DNA of 64,000 bases from Myxocyprinus asiaticus (taxonomy: Eukaryota > Chordata > Actinopteri > Cypriniformes > Catostomidae), in the NCBI RefSeq assembly GCF_019703515.2, contig NC_059393.1:9007501-9071500 (forward strand). Reading direction: 5' to 3'. Shown piece by piece: positions 50,401 to 56,550 of this stretch. The notes beneath the pieces were generated by a model. The model did no database searches. It worked only from the letters and a program-made list of their open reading frames with translations, and had not been told where the DNA came from. The stretch's first letter is position 1. The number at the start of each line of letters is the position of its first letter. Position numbers and translations under genes: made by a program.

Positions 50401-51773
50401 CCCCTTCTCTCGGTAAATTAGCCTATTTAGTGAAGTCATCATAATTCAGTAGCCTATTTAAATAATAGGCTATTACCGTATGTATGTTGCTGTAAATTAG
50501 AATTACAGTACCATACAATTTATTTACTGTGATGTACTGGCTTCTGCGCTGCCAGTAATTTAATGCAAATTAACAGGTACATTTTTTACAGTGTGAGAAC
50601 ATGGACACAAAAATGCTTTCTTTGTGAACGGCTTAACAATTAATCAACTGCCCTAATATATTTTTTCAAAAACCATTTATAGCAGATCTATGAGAACTCT
50701 GTCCTACTGACAGCTTTGAAGCAATTTTTCACACACAAAAAATGTCTATCATAAAATTGTAAACATACACAATGTTATTTATTAATTATTTTAATCATTT
50801 CTTAAAATATAGGGGGTTACCTGTAAAATTAGAAAATTTTTATTAAATTAGTCCACTGTATGTGTGAACAGGGAGATTTTAAATTCGAGTGTGAAAATGT
50901 TCAGGCGGCAGCCAAAAAACCCTGCAGAGCGTAAGAGGTTAAAGAGTCGTCTGCTTTGCCGTACGTACGTTACATATATGATGTCATTTTTAAATACTGT
51001 TATTTGCACCTTTTTTGGTGTGAAATGCATTTTAATTGCATTATTGTGTTGTTATGACTGTTTAGCCTCGTGCCTTTTTCCAGCTAAAATATATTTTTAA
51101 GGTCATTTGCAAGTGAGTCTCACACAAATGCATAGAATTCTTTAAATGACCATGACACATGCAAACCTTTGAAATTTAAATTTGGATGCTAACCAATCAA
51201 ATTAAGCAGTGAAGTGCAGTGCCTATACTGTTTATACATTCAAGGAGTGGATACTAGAGTGGAATATCTCTAGGATAAGTAGAGTGGAATTTTACACAGA
51301 CAGGTTTGCCTACATTAAAGCAGGCGGTCAAAATTTAAGACATGTCTCATTAATTCCCAAACCTTTCTACAGCAATACTAAGATCATCAGTATTAGGGAT
51401 TAAACCTTAAATCACGTTAAACCTCATGATAATGAGCTCAAATTTATAAAAATTAAAAAATAATCACTGTAGTAAGTAAAAAGAAAAATGATCTGTTACA
51501 GTAACACACAATGTAAAGGTTGAAACTTCTACGGTTAAACCACTGCATATTGCAAAAATGATAATAAAAATACATATTTTTACATAAAAATACTCAGGGA
51601 ATGTTTTTCCCCAGGTGTCTAAATCAGAGAAAAATCTAAATGTGAAAAGTCTAAATCAGTTTTTCCCTTTGACTATTTTACTGATAATTAACTTCCTCTG
51701 TATGAATCTATAATTTTATAATAATCCCCTTACCTGCAACAAATATGAGCAGCACCGTGGAGTGATTCATCAT
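20991..51773 (-). CDS. adgrg7: Adhesion GPCR ADGRG7 (GPR128)-like, paralogue A, complete 16-exon gene
   Basis: Plasma-membrane adhesion receptor. Sixteen exons join in phase into 744 codons plus stop; human ADGRG7 is slightly longer. Residues 1-14 form a hydrophobic leader; 30-65 are Ser/Thr/Pro-rich; Cys67, 78, 80 and 89 form a short EGF-like module; 100-390 is the GAIN-type region; the GPS (Cys392, Trp395, Trp402, Cys407, Cys419, Cys421, '[10 protein letters not shown]') predicts cleavage between Thr424 and Thr425, freeing a tethered agonist that starts TNFAVLM. Seven helices follow, with a likely Cys529-Cys607 disulfide, and only about 24 residues of tail. An in-frame ATG at 51815 would add 14 residues. 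Intron 5 uses a GC donor. The 11.8 kb intron 1 holds a DIRS element. The family assignment rests on the GPS block, 'DYRQE-CWLA'-like loop and EGF-like order shared with ADGRG7; it is orphan in function as far as the sequence shows. Confidence 0.9.
21331..21356 (+). repeat. A-run
   Basis: About 26 A residues, following a partial TTAAAGGAACAGTTTACC repeat (21163 onward) related to the MITEs at 24159, 36749 and 62662. Confidence 0.8.
21560..21720. repeat. Half copy of the fold-back repeat at 56345-56550
   Basis: Shares 'CATTATTTTCAAATGCAAATGAG' in near-identical form with both arms of the 56 kb fold-back, but here only one arm is present. In paralogue A intron 15. Confidence 0.55.
21985..22337 (-). 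repeat. SINE copy lacking the tRNA-like head
   Basis: Body closely matches the 660-1082 copy, but the segment that would hold the A and B boxes is missing beyond 22337. Lies in paralogue A intron 15. Confidence 0.65.
23172..23331 (-). CDS. adgrg7: adgrg7 paralogue A exon 15 (TM6-TM7)
   Basis: Acceptor GTTTAG, donor ACTCAG|GTGTGT, ends phase 0. Codes [18 protein letters not shown] (TM6) and TM7 ending CLCNTTQ. Confidence 0.9.
23449..23607 (-). CDS. adgrg7: adgrg7 paralogue A exon 14 (ECL2-TM5)
   Basis: Acceptor TATTGTTGCAG, donor AAGAG|GTACAT. Starts [12 protein letters not shown] (the conserved second-loop Cys-Trp) and carries TM5 [20 protein letters not shown]. Confidence 0.9.
23892..23973 (-). 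CDS. adgrg7: adgrg7 paralogue A exon 13 (TM4)
   Basis: Acceptor GTTTTAG, donor CAATT|GTAAGT, 82 nt. Codes [14 protein letters not shown] and the loop ending YRQEQ. Confidence 0.88.
24159..24807. mobile_element. Long-inverted-repeat MITE (TTAAAGG...CCTTTAA family)
   Basis: Opens TTAAAGGAGTAGTACACCC and closes GGGTGAAATATCTCTTTAA, with arms of over 150 nt (CTCATCATTTACTCACCCTC and its inverse). This is a widespread fish repeat; no coding capacity. In intron 12 of paralogue A. Confidence 0.75.
25615..25943 (-). CDS. adgrg7: adgrg7 paralogue A exon 12 (TM2-TM3)
   Basis: Acceptor TTCAACAG, donor TGGG|GTAGGT. Codes TM2 ([19 protein letters not shown]), an extended acidic first outer loop, and TM3 with '[19 protein letters not shown]'. 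Confidence 0.92.
26778..26890 (-). CDS. adgrg7: adgrg7 paralogue A exon 11 (TM1)
   Basis: Acceptor CCCTGCAG, donor ACCAG|GTACGT, 113 nt. Codes the stalk and first helix: [20 protein letters not shown]. Confidence 0.88.
27100..28912 (+). mobile_element. Decayed L2-type LINE
   Basis: The 5' part reads [18 protein letters not shown], the connector upstream of L2-type reverse transcriptases. Around 27990-28740 come broken pieces like [22 protein letters not shown] and [16 protein letters not shown] from the C-terminal half. The 3' tail (AAAGCACTTTGAGAAGC, then CACTATATAAAAATAAAG) is typical of L2. Frames are broken throughout and a non-L2 fragment lies at about 28240-28410. In intron 10 of paralogue A. 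Confidence 0.7.
29191..29343 (-). CDS. adgrg7: adgrg7 paralogue A exon 10 (GPS)
   Basis: Fifty-one codons, phase 0 to 0. Carries the full [11 protein letters not shown], two Trp, [13 protein letters not shown]. The His and Thr needed for autoproteolysis are present. Confidence 0.92.
29648..31222 (+). mobile_element. Tc1-like transposon copy 1 (non-functional)
   Basis: CAGGTGCATCTCAGTAAATT at the left and the inverted AATTTATTGAGATGCACCTG at the right, with inverted ends of about 200 nt. Flanked by TA within a TA array. Nearly identical to the copy at 51986-53568. In intron 9 of paralogue A. Confidence 0.93.
29911..30942 (+). pseudogene. Tc1-like transposase, frameshifted
   Basis: Three overlapping reading-frame pieces cover the whole transposase. 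Against copy 2 there is a net 7-nt gain near 30150, another frame change near 30410, a stop near 30480, and 15 nt missing near 30530. The C-terminal [11 protein letters not shown] catalytic motif is the conventional form. Not translatable as one protein. Confidence 0.9.
31223..31285. repeat. (TA)n microsatellite at the Tc1 right end
   Basis: The left end of the element is also preceded by a short TA run (29634-29647), so the transposon landed in this array. Confidence 0.95.
31600..32640. repeat. Unclassified repeat-like stretch
   Basis: GGGGCCAAGCTCCTGTTGC followed by text typical of dispersed fish repeats (duplicated TTAGCATGCTAA units near 32215-32320). No ORF; class not identified. Confidence 0.35.
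32659..32745 (-). repeat. LINE-like 3' tail fragment
   Basis: TTATTTGTATAGCACTTTTCACA and nearby GCAGCTTTACAGAAA resemble the inverted 3' end of L2-type elements. Confidence 0.4.
32861..33029. repeat. Long (TA)n array
   Basis: About 170 nt of TA with a few CA interruptions, ending 62 nt from paralogue A exon 9. ORFs across it are artefacts. Confidence 0.95.
33091..33251 (-). CDS. adgrg7: adgrg7 paralogue A exon 9
   Basis: Acceptor CTCTTTAG, donor CCCCAG|GTAAAT, phase 1 to 0. Contains [14 protein letters not shown], the late GAIN beta strands. Confidence 0.85.
33358..33477 (-). CDS. adgrg7: adgrg7 paralogue A exon 8
   Basis: Acceptor TTTCTCTAG, donor ATGG|GTATCA, phase 1 to phase 1, 40 codons, starting [13 protein letters not shown]. 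Aligns by phase and content with paralogue B exon 8. Confidence 0.8.
33547..33589. repeat. (TA)n, left flank of nested transposons
   Basis: TA array that resumes at 35755-35798 on the other side of the nested elements. Confidence 0.95.
33848..35460 (-). mobile_element. Tc1-like transposon, second family, nested
   Basis: Ends CAATGCATCCGGAATGTATT and the inverted TACTTTCCGGAGGCACTG; inverted ends about 200 nt (both include ATTCACAGCGCTTCAC in opposite sense). TA on each side. The insertion split the outer MITE. Confidence 0.92.
34053..35060 (-). pseudogene. Tc1-like transposase, broken
   Basis: DNA-binding half begins [20 protein letters not shown]. Frame breaks occur near 34845 and 34615. 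At the second break the segment with the first catalytic Asp (the 'SDE' motif) has been deleted; the second Asp ([11 protein letters not shown]) and the Glu (DLNPIEHLW) remain. Confidence 0.88.
35755..35798. repeat. (TA)n, right flank of nested transposons
   Basis: Continuation of the array at 33547-33589. Confidence 0.95.
36196..36332 (-). CDS. adgrg7: adgrg7 paralogue A exon 7
   Basis: Acceptor TTTTTACAG; codes NLTITLEDF then [14 protein letters not shown], the conserved GAIN strand. The phase-consistent donor is the weak AAAAG|GTCCAA; a stronger GTAAAC 18 nt downstream would break the frame into exon 8. Confidence 0.75.
36581..36672 (-). CDS. adgrg7: adgrg7 paralogue A exon 6
   Basis: Acceptor TTGTACAG, donor GAGAA|GTATTT, 92 nt, ends phase 2. 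Codes [16 protein letters not shown], a GAIN-region helix. Confidence 0.85.
36749..37455. mobile_element. Long-inverted-repeat MITE, right end damaged
   Basis: Opens TTAAAGGAATAGTTCACC. Inner arms (GTGGTTAAATCCAAGTCTTC versus GAAGACATAGATTGAACCAC) pair, but the right terminus does not complete the usual sequence and stops about 45 nt from paralogue A exon 5. Confidence 0.65.
37502..37648 (-). CDS. adgrg7: adgrg7 paralogue A exon 5 (GC donor)
   Basis: Forty-nine codons, phase 0 to 0, containing '[15 protein letters not shown]', which matches the N-glycosylation site region of human ADGRG7. No GT donor keeps the phase. GAG|GCAAGG does, so intron 5 is probably a GC-AG intron. Confidence 0.8.
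38051..38154 (-). CDS. adgrg7: adgrg7 paralogue A exon 4
   Basis: Acceptor CCGTTTAG, donor CCAA|GTAAGT, phase 1 to phase 0. Starts [12 protein letters not shown] and ends at SIQSQ. Its 104 nt equal paralogue B exon 4. Confidence 0.85.
38401..38461. repeat. (TA)n(CA)n microsatellite
   Basis: TA units passing into CA units in intron 3 of paralogue A. Confidence 0.95.
39150..39440. mobile_element. Tc1-type MITE relic
   Basis: Left TTCAAAAAAATATTCGGACA and right TTGTCCAAATACTTTTTGGG are imperfect inverted ends. Non-coding, in intron 3 of paralogue A. Confidence 0.5.
39491..39595 (-). CDS. adgrg7: adgrg7 paralogue A exon 3
   Basis: Acceptor GTTTCAG, donor CAATG|GTATTT, phase 1 to phase 1, 35 codons. 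Codes the two-Cys segment starting [14 protein letters not shown] that follows the EGF-like module in ADGRG7. Confidence 0.85.
39737..39970 (-). CDS. adgrg7: adgrg7 paralogue A exon 2 (Ser/Thr-rich + EGF-like)
   Basis: The acceptor is a long pyrimidine tract ending CACATAG; the donor is ATAA|GTAAGA. Codes a Thr-rich stalk then the Cys-x10-Cys-x-Cys-x8-Cys module containing '[12 protein letters not shown]', the counterpart of the short EGF-like motif near the N terminus of human ADGRG7. Confidence 0.85.
40579..41420. mobile_element. TTAA-bounded MITE
   Basis: TTTAAAGGTAAAGTGTGTAA and the inverted TTACACACTTCCCCTTTAAA bracket 0.84 kb. A partial copy lies at 16345-16503. Sits 60 nt from the DIRS element. 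Confidence 0.6.
41481..41620 (-). repeat. DIRS 3' inverted terminal repeat
   Basis: Inverted match to 49258-49400 with several substitutions and small gaps. It lacks the outer 48-nt extension, as expected. Confidence 0.85.
41732..41779. repeat. DIRS internal complementary region
   Basis: Matches the outer extension of the opposite repeat in inverse sense (GATTCAGTTCACTCAACATT). In DIRS1 this region bridges the ends during circularisation. Confidence 0.8.
41875..42696. mobile_element. Non-autonomous hAT element inside the DIRS
   Basis: CAGGGTTGGGGAGTAACG and the inverted GTTACCCTCCCAACCCTG ends. Flanking octamers CATATAAG (41867-41874) and CTTATAAG (42697-42704) match at 7 of 8. No ORF. Confidence 0.82.
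42953..44117 (-). pseudogene. DIRS tyrosine recombinase, split by an L1 insertion
   Basis: N-terminal core-binding part ([23 protein letters not shown]) lies at 43825-44117. The C-terminal catalytic part ends with the HSTRG box, GW and the FYNLDM tyrosine near 42990. The L1 fragment at 43522-43810 separates the halves. Confidence 0.82.
43522..43810 (-). mobile_element. 5'-truncated L1-like LINE fragment
   Basis: Flanked by the 14-nt duplication GGAGTGCAGTCTTT (43508-43521 and 43811-43824). On the minus strand it codes the end of an L1-type ORF2 ([20 protein letters not shown]) and ends in AATAAAAAATTG. It landed inside the DIRS recombinase gene. Confidence 0.85.
44451..45236 (-). pseudogene. 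DIRS RNase H region, broken
   Basis: Overlapping pieces in two frames cover the connection and RNase H (including [19 protein letters not shown] further on at 44530-44580). Frameshifts prevent one product. Confidence 0.65.
45258..45866 (-). CDS. DIRS reverse transcriptase domain
   Basis: 202 codons: [38 protein letters not shown] (first catalytic Asp), [13 protein letters not shown], and [10 protein letters not shown] carrying the YxDD active site. Key residues are intact. Only the RT part stays open; the downstream RNase H continues in broken frames. Confidence 0.85.
   Translation of the reverse strand: MLRTEIHSLLTKYVIKSVPDCYTHSGVYSRYFLIPKKDTRLQPILDLRCLNCAFKMVTLKQILSHIRPQDWFASIDLNDTYVHVPISLYHRQFLRFTFEGTAYQFKVLPFGQSLAPRMFTRCIDAALAPLKMNSERIMNYLDDWLLLAQSEALLSEHRDLLHCHLKNLGVNVNWVKSTLFPSQQVSFLGLSQLREHVRTPHE
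45631..47229 (-). CDS. DIRS gag-like protein, main part
   Basis: Open for 532 codons. The core ([66 protein letters not shown]) is the conserved central domain of DIRS gag proteins. A basic Pro/Ser-rich tail follows. It overlaps the reverse-transcriptase ORF start (45866) by about 235 nt in another frame. Confidence 0.82.
   Translation of the reverse strand: MVHGGCCCLHLEWSPTEEPEKSHLDEVFVMVQRSAPFFPDVHADLTKTWYMLTPHIQVGGAAVLTKVDQVDEKGYSKLPPVEQAVTAHLCHNTAMGWKFLPTHLSKPCRPTSELAGRAYTAAGQAGSALHSMSVLQVFHAKLLNQMNEQGSDPELLKELRTTTDLALRATKATIQAIGKAMSNLVVLDQHIWQTLTEMCNGLFSNAVEGFSESFIMAQKQSQQIKHFLPKRSSTSPFPVRSKSNSGQRPAKNPSLTPPAQLKATTEPLVKPRKPWPKRKHPPSQHEKLADGKTPGSRNVPDMPSPMKRSPELTVIHGPEPKKVRFEAHSVSPLFPNTVHRERDIVQYVASVSITQTKIVLIKKELVPIVQTWDAHTFLEKGPFPLHVLYTPHILLNRFPMVRGALSLIASKSIILLSRCTNAWRALMGMSDWVLKMIEHGYSIQFVSQPPRFSHSVAHRDSQSAHKIRDKECPRLLHTQRGLQPLFSHSEERHQASANSRSEMLELRVQNGNSETDLIAHPSSGLVCINRSE
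47446..47790 (-). pseudogene. DIRS gag N-terminal part, out of frame
   Basis: Contains the Cys/His cluster [17 protein letters not shown] and [19 protein letters not shown] typical of DIRS gag N termini. It is separated from the main gag frame by a frame break between 47230 and 47445. Confidence 0.7.
47800..49020. other. AT-rich segment between DIRS repeat and gag, origin unclear
   Basis: No DIRS-like coding. Contains an ATG ORF of 41 codons on the minus strand (48774-48896, starting MGRLRASSS) running straight into VIQ|GTAAGT, a good splice donor. It cannot be an exon of paralogue A because phase 0 does not fit exon 2. Could be an insertion or a captured first exon. Confidence 0.4.
49258..49448 (-). 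repeat. DIRS 5' inverted terminal repeat with extension
   Basis: 49258-49400 pairs inverted with 41481-41620. 49401-49448 (GCTTACAGCAATGTCGAGTG inside) pairs with the internal region at 41732-41779. Contains a TATATAAA-like motif near 49295. Confidence 0.85.
49449..51733. other. 5' part of paralogue A intron 1, no gene seen
   Basis: AT-rich. Short unclassified repeat-like text at 49550-49800; no supported ORF or element. Confidence 0.55.
51734..51773 (-). CDS. adgrg7: adgrg7 paralogue A exon 1 (leader)
   Basis: Codes [13 protein letters not shown] and ends in phase 1 at GCAG|GTAAGG. Phase and hydrophobicity fit exon 2, which completes an Ala codon. An in-frame ATG 42 nt upstream (51815) and an out-of-frame 12-codon uORF (ATG at 51819) leave the true start open. 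Confidence 0.75.
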
Positions 51774-51985
51774 CTTGCAGTTAATGGTCAAGATCTGGTT
51801 GAAAAGCAAAGCCATGCATGGTGATGACCTCTGGAGGAGGATCTTAAATGTTAAGTTAGACATGATATATTTGCATTTCTAACAACAAAGATATGGACAC
51901 CATAATGGGCAATGTTTTTCAAAAACCAAACATGACAGGAAAGACAAGAAGTTTTTTTTTATATAACTTTTTCTGTATGTACCTA

Positions 51986-53568
51986 CAGGTGCATCTCAAT
52001 AAATTAGAATGTCATGGAAAAGTTCATTTATTTCAGTAATTCAACTCAAATTGTGAACTCGTGTATTAAATAAATTCAATGCACACAGACTGAAGTAGTT
52101 TAAGTCTTTGGTTCTTTTAATTGTGATGATTTTGGCTCACATTTAACAAAAACCCACCAATTCACTATCTCAAAAAATTAGAATATGGTGACATGCCAAT
52201 CAGCTAATCAACTCAAAACACCTGCAAAGGTTTCCTGAGCCTTCAAAATGGTCTCTCAGTTTGGTTCACTAGGCTACACAATCATGGGGAAGACTGCTGA
52301 TCTGACAGTTGTCCAGAAGACAATCACTGACACCCTTCACAAGGAGGGTAAGCCACAAACATTCATTGCCAAAGAAGCTGGCTGTTCACAGAGTGCTGTA
52401 TCCAAGCATGTTAACAGAAAGTTGAGTGGAAGGAAAAAGTGTGGAAGAAAAAGATGCACAACCAACCGAGAGAACCGCAGCCTTATGAGGATTGTCAAGC
52501 AAAATCGATTCAAGAATTTGGGTGAACTTCACAAGGAATGGACTGAGGCTGGGGTCAAGGCATCAAGAGCCACCACACACAGACGTGTCAAGGAATTTGG
52601 CTACAGTTGTCTTATTCCTCTTGTTAAGCCACTCCTGAACCACAGACAACGTCAGAGGCGTCTTACCTGGGCTAAGGAGAAGAAGAAGTGGACTGTTGCC
52701 CAGTGTTCCAAAGTCCTCTTTTCAGATGAGAGCAAGTTTTGTATTTCATTTGGAAACCAAGGTCCTAGAGTCTGGAGGAAGAGTGGAGAAGCTCATAGCC
52801 CAAGTTGCTTGAAGTCCAGTGTTAAGTTTCCACAGTCTGTGATGATTTGGGGTGCAATGTCATCTGCTGGTGTTGGTCCATTGTGTTTTTTGAAAACCAA
52901 AGTCACTGCACCCGTTTACCAAGAAATTTTGGAGCACTTCATGCTTCCTTCTGCTGACCAGCTTTTTAAAGATGCTGATTTCATTTTCCAGCAGGATTTG
53001 GCACCTGTCCACACTGCCAAAAGCACCAAAAGTTGGTTAAATGACCATGGTGTTGGTGTGCTTGACTGGCCAGCAAACTCACCAGACCAGAACTCCATAG
53101 AGAATCTATGGGGTATTGTCAAGAGGAAAATGAGAAACAAGAGACCAAAAAATGCAGATGAGCTGAAGGCCACTTTCAAAGAAACCTGGGCTTCCATACC
53201 ACCTCAGCAGTGCCACAAACTGATCACCTCCATGCCACGCCAAATTGAGGCAGTAATTAAAGCAAAAGGAGCCCCTACCAAGTATTGAGTACATATACAG
53301 TAAATGAACATACTTTCCAGAAGGCCAACAATTCACTAAAAATGTTTTTTTTATTGGTCTTATGATGTATTATAATTTTTTGAGATAGTGAATTGGTGGG
53401 TTTTTGTTAAATGTGAGCCAAAATCATCACAATTAAAAGAACCAAAGACTTAAACTACTTCAGTCTGTGTGCATTGAATTTATTTAATACACGAGTTTCA
53501 CAATTTGAGTTGAATTACTGAAATAAATGAACTTTTCCACGACATTCTAATTTATTGAGATGCACCTG
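51986..53568 (+). mobile_element. Tc1-like transposon copy 2, apparently intact
   Basis: CAGGTGCATCTCAATAAATT and its inverse end the element, flanked by TA (51984-51985, 53569-53570). The inverted ends are about 210 nt and almost identical to each other, which suggests a young insertion. Contains one uninterrupted transposase ORF. It sits about 0.2 kb upstream of the paralogue A start codon, transcribed away from it. Confidence 0.95.
52248..53288 (+). CDS. Tc1-family DD34E transposase, full-length
   Basis: 346 codons; if translation starts at Met13 (52284), 334, closer to the family norm. Residues 17-57 and 85-135 form the paired helix-turn-helix DNA-binding region; GRKKCGRKR (61-69) is the hook/nuclear-signal segment. 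Catalytic residues are Asp160 (FSDES), Asp250 (FQQDLAP) and Glu285, with 34 residues between the last two. The usual [10 protein letters not shown] reads PDQNSIENLW here, changing two conserved residues next to Glu285, so activity is uncertain even though the frame is open. Confidence 0.93.
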   Translation: MVSQFGSLGYTIMGKTADLTVVQKTITDTLHKEGKPQTFIAKEAGCSQSAVSKHVNRKLSGRKKCGRKRCTTNRENRSLMRIVKQNRFKNLGELHKEWTEAGVKASRATTHRRVKEFGYSCLIPLVKPLLNHRQRQRRLTWAKEKKKWTVAQCSKVLFSDESKFCISFGNQGPRVWRKSGEAHSPSCLKSSVKFPQSVMIWGAMSSAGVGPLCFLKTKVTAPVYQEILEHFMLPSADQLFKDADFIFQQDLAPVHTAKSTKSWLNDHGVGVLDWPANSPDQNSIENLWGIVKRKMRNKRPKNADELKATFKETWASIPPQQCHKLITSMPRQIEAVIKAKGAPTKY

Positions 53569-54904
53569 TATACTTGGGTGTCAGTACAGAATTTATAAAA
53601 TAATTTACATTTAATTCACTAAGTTAAAGGCGCAATCACTGTTTTGTTTTTCTTCCTTTTTTCTGCTAATTGCTAAACTTTTAACTTTTAAAATGATGAA
53701 AGTGAGAATGATCATGGACCGAGTGCACCTTTAACACCTCTAATGAAATTATATCCCTGTCTGGCTAATCTTTTTCCACTGCACTGTTTAATATTAAACT
53801 AAAAGCACATACTGTATATCTTGATATTTGTTACTGCTTATTGTGTCAGAGGTGCAGAATTTTAAGATGCCAGTTTAACTCCTGATAAATGTTTTATTTT
53901 GCACATTGGAGAACATCAGGATAGATTGGAAAATAATGTTTTGTTAATAAAATAAGGCATTTGTGGTCAATAAAGTCACTAATTGTAGGCTAAACTTAAA
54001 GCCTAATTTGTTCAGTAGGCCTACATTTTCAGATAAAAATGTAAGAATATATAAATAAGCAATATGAGAAAACGTCAATGATCCATTCTCCCCATAATTG
54101 TTTATCTCGTGATGTCATTTTGCACATGTTAATTGTTAATTTACCATTTGTTTAGATTTCTATTTGTTTATTGCTGGATAATACATTTGACAGAAATCCA
54201 CTTAATGTCCCTTGGATATAATTTTCTCGAGGTAAATCTTCATGAAAAAGATAACAATTGATTCGGACCCATTAATCTTAGGTATATCGCATTGTATATA
54301 TCACTGTCACATTATCCAAGTTTATCACATATCACATTTTTCCTACTAAACGTGCAGCCCTAGTGGTCAGTCTTAATTTGTTTATTCCTCAGAAATTCCT
54401 AAAAATTAAAAATTAAAAAAATAGGCTAATATTTAATAAGGTGGGGCAGAGAATAAAGAAATGAGACTTGTGAGGTAATAATGTAATATTTTGCCTGTAT
54501 TACCAGACTGACTTTCTCACATTTTCATAATGCCAACATTTTGAATATTATCCTTGCAATATGTCCCTACCAAATTTCAGACCAAACCTCCGCCCTTGAA
54601 TCTGTTTATATAGGAATTACATTTGTTTAATGCATGCACAAACGATTCTCAGTCCTAAATCCACCAAGAGATTCAAAATTACAGAAAAGGATTACTGTGC
54701 AATTACAGTGCAAGAGCCTTGCGTGTCACTATATGACACTAAAAGCACCCTCCAGCATCTGTTAAGCGACGTGGCAGATAAAATATTCACTGTCACTCTT
54801 TGAATATTATCACATTTGTTTAACCGCAATATGTTTTTATTCTACTTTTTAAAATATTAGTGTACTTACATTATACTATTATACATTTTTTAGATTCCCT
54901 AACC
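53569..54904. other. Intergenic, no gene seen
   Basis: AT-rich sequence without a supported ORF or recognised element. Confidence 0.5.
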
Positions 54905-55090
54905 AGTGGTTCCCAAGCCTGGTCCAGGAGTACCCCAAGAACAGCACATTTTGGATGTCTCTCTTATCTAACACACCTGATTCAACTCATCAGCTTGTTA
55001 GTAGAGGCTCCATGAGCAGAACTGGGTGTGTCAAATGAGGGACTAAAATGTGCAGTGTTGGGAGTATTCTGGGACCAGCCAGGGTTGAGG
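54905..55090. mobile_element. Short fold-back MITE
   Basis: GTGGTTCCCAAGCCTGGTCC and the inverted TGGGACCAGCCAGGGTTG lie at the ends of about 185 nt, with inner arms CACATTTTGGATGTCTC / GAGGGACTAAAATGTGCA. Known type of dispersed fish repeat. Confidence 0.6.
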
Positions 55091-55461
55091 CCCTAACCCA
55101 ACCCCTACCCCTTAACCTAACCACTTATCAACAATAACACAGAGATAAAAGTATGACAAAAACCTCTATAAAAGTATTCCAGCTTTGTGTGAGGAACAGA
55201 GTTAAAGTTTTTAACCCTGAAAATCTTCCCCCTACATGAATGCCAAAAGATACATCTAAACTTGTGCTTGTCGCAGTCACTGAAAAAAAAAAAGGGAAAA
55301 TGCAGGTTTCTCTTCTAATCTTTTTCTTTGCTTTCGATACATTTAATTCTCTGAAAAGCGCAGTCTACTAAATTACATAATGTAGGATCAGTGTAAACCA
55401 ATCAAGTGTTAAACAACAGCTTTGCTGCTTGTTAAATTTACTCAACTAAAATGAGTTAATG

Positions 55462-56025
55462 CAGGGGTTTTCAAAGTCAAAGACAGTGGGCCTCCCAGTG
55501 CCCAGTGTGTGTGCAGGTGTGTGTGGGGGTGTATGTGTGTGTGTGCGTGTGTGTGTATGTGTGTGTGGGGGTGGGGGGGGTTCAGGTGTGTGTGTGTGTG
55601 TGTGTGTGCGGGTGGGTGGGTGTGTGTGCGTGTGTGTGGGTGTGTGTGTGTGTGCGTGTGTGTGTGGGGGGGGGTTCAGTTGTGTGTGTGTGTGTGTGTG
55701 TGTGCGGGTGGGTGGGTGTGTGTGTGCGTGCGTGCGTGCGTGTGTGTGTGTGCATGTGTGTGGGTGTGGGTGTGCAGGTGTGTGTATGTGCGTGTATGTG
55801 TGTTTGTGTGTGTGTGTGTGTGTGTGTATGTGTGTGCGGGTACGGGTGTGAGTGTGTGTGTGTGGGTGTGTGTGTGTGCCATGTCAGAGATGCACCGTCC
55901 CACTGTGTTGTCAGAGAGTGGAATAGAATCAAGCTTAGAGGCCTTATTAATATTAATATATTAATTATTTAATAAAAAAATGTACCACTCTCCAAGCCCC
56001 CCTGGGGACAATTTGAAAACCCCTG
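55462..56025. mobile_element. hAT-like MITE with internal GT expansion
   Basis: CAGGGGTTTTCAAA and the inverted TTTGAAAACCCCTG ends. Flanking octamers AGTTAATG and AACTAATG match at 6 of 8. Most of the interior is a GT-rich array. Confidence 0.65.
55503..55880 (+). repeat. (GT)n-rich array
   Basis: Imperfect TGTG/GGTG/GCGTG units over 380 nt. All overlapping ORFs (Val-Cys repeats) are low-complexity artefacts. Confidence 0.95.
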
Positions 56026-56344
56026 AACTAATGTAACACAATTCTCTCACAACTTAATTTAACTGCATTCAATTTACTTTTTTTAATTGGATTCAATACA
56101 GTGCATTCATAAAGAATTATTGAATAAAGACATTTGGTTTTGTCAGGAAGACTTGGAATTCACCCAAATGAAACATATCACTTCAACAGAGCAGAATATG
56201 TACAGAAAACAACGGATTAAACATTAACCACTTCAAACTAATAAATGATGCTGATTAAACATTATCCACTGTGAATAAATGTTGTTGAGTTAAAATAAAA
56301 ATGAAAATTATACCCCAATATATCATGTCATCCTTTGCAAGAGT

Positions 56345-56550
56345 CCTGGCAAACTTGCCGCAAATTCGGCACTCATTATTTTCACATGCAAATGAGCTTG
56401 CAATTCACTGCAGATGTTTGCCAGAAGTTTGCACCTCTTCACTGGTACTGGTGAACCTGCTGCAAACTTCTGGTGACAATGAAGAGTTTGCTGCAAAGTT
56501 CATTTGCATGTGAAAATAATGAGCGTCAACTTTGCGGCAACTTCATTATA
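56345..56550. repeat. Fold-back repeat
   Basis: Arms about 90 nt each: TTGCCGCAAATTCGGCACTC... and its inverse GAGCGTCAACTTTGCGGCAA, both including CATTATTTTCACATGCAAAT. Half a copy lies at 21560. Confidence 0.75.

Noticed and set aside
52916..53336. Minus-strand ORFs opposite the intact transposase
   Set aside because: Antisense shadows; the same shadows occur opposite copy 1.
55459..55972. Several long plus and minus ORFs of Val/Cys or Thr/His repeats
   Set aside because: They are all readings of the GT-rich array; every frame is open because the repeat lacks stops.
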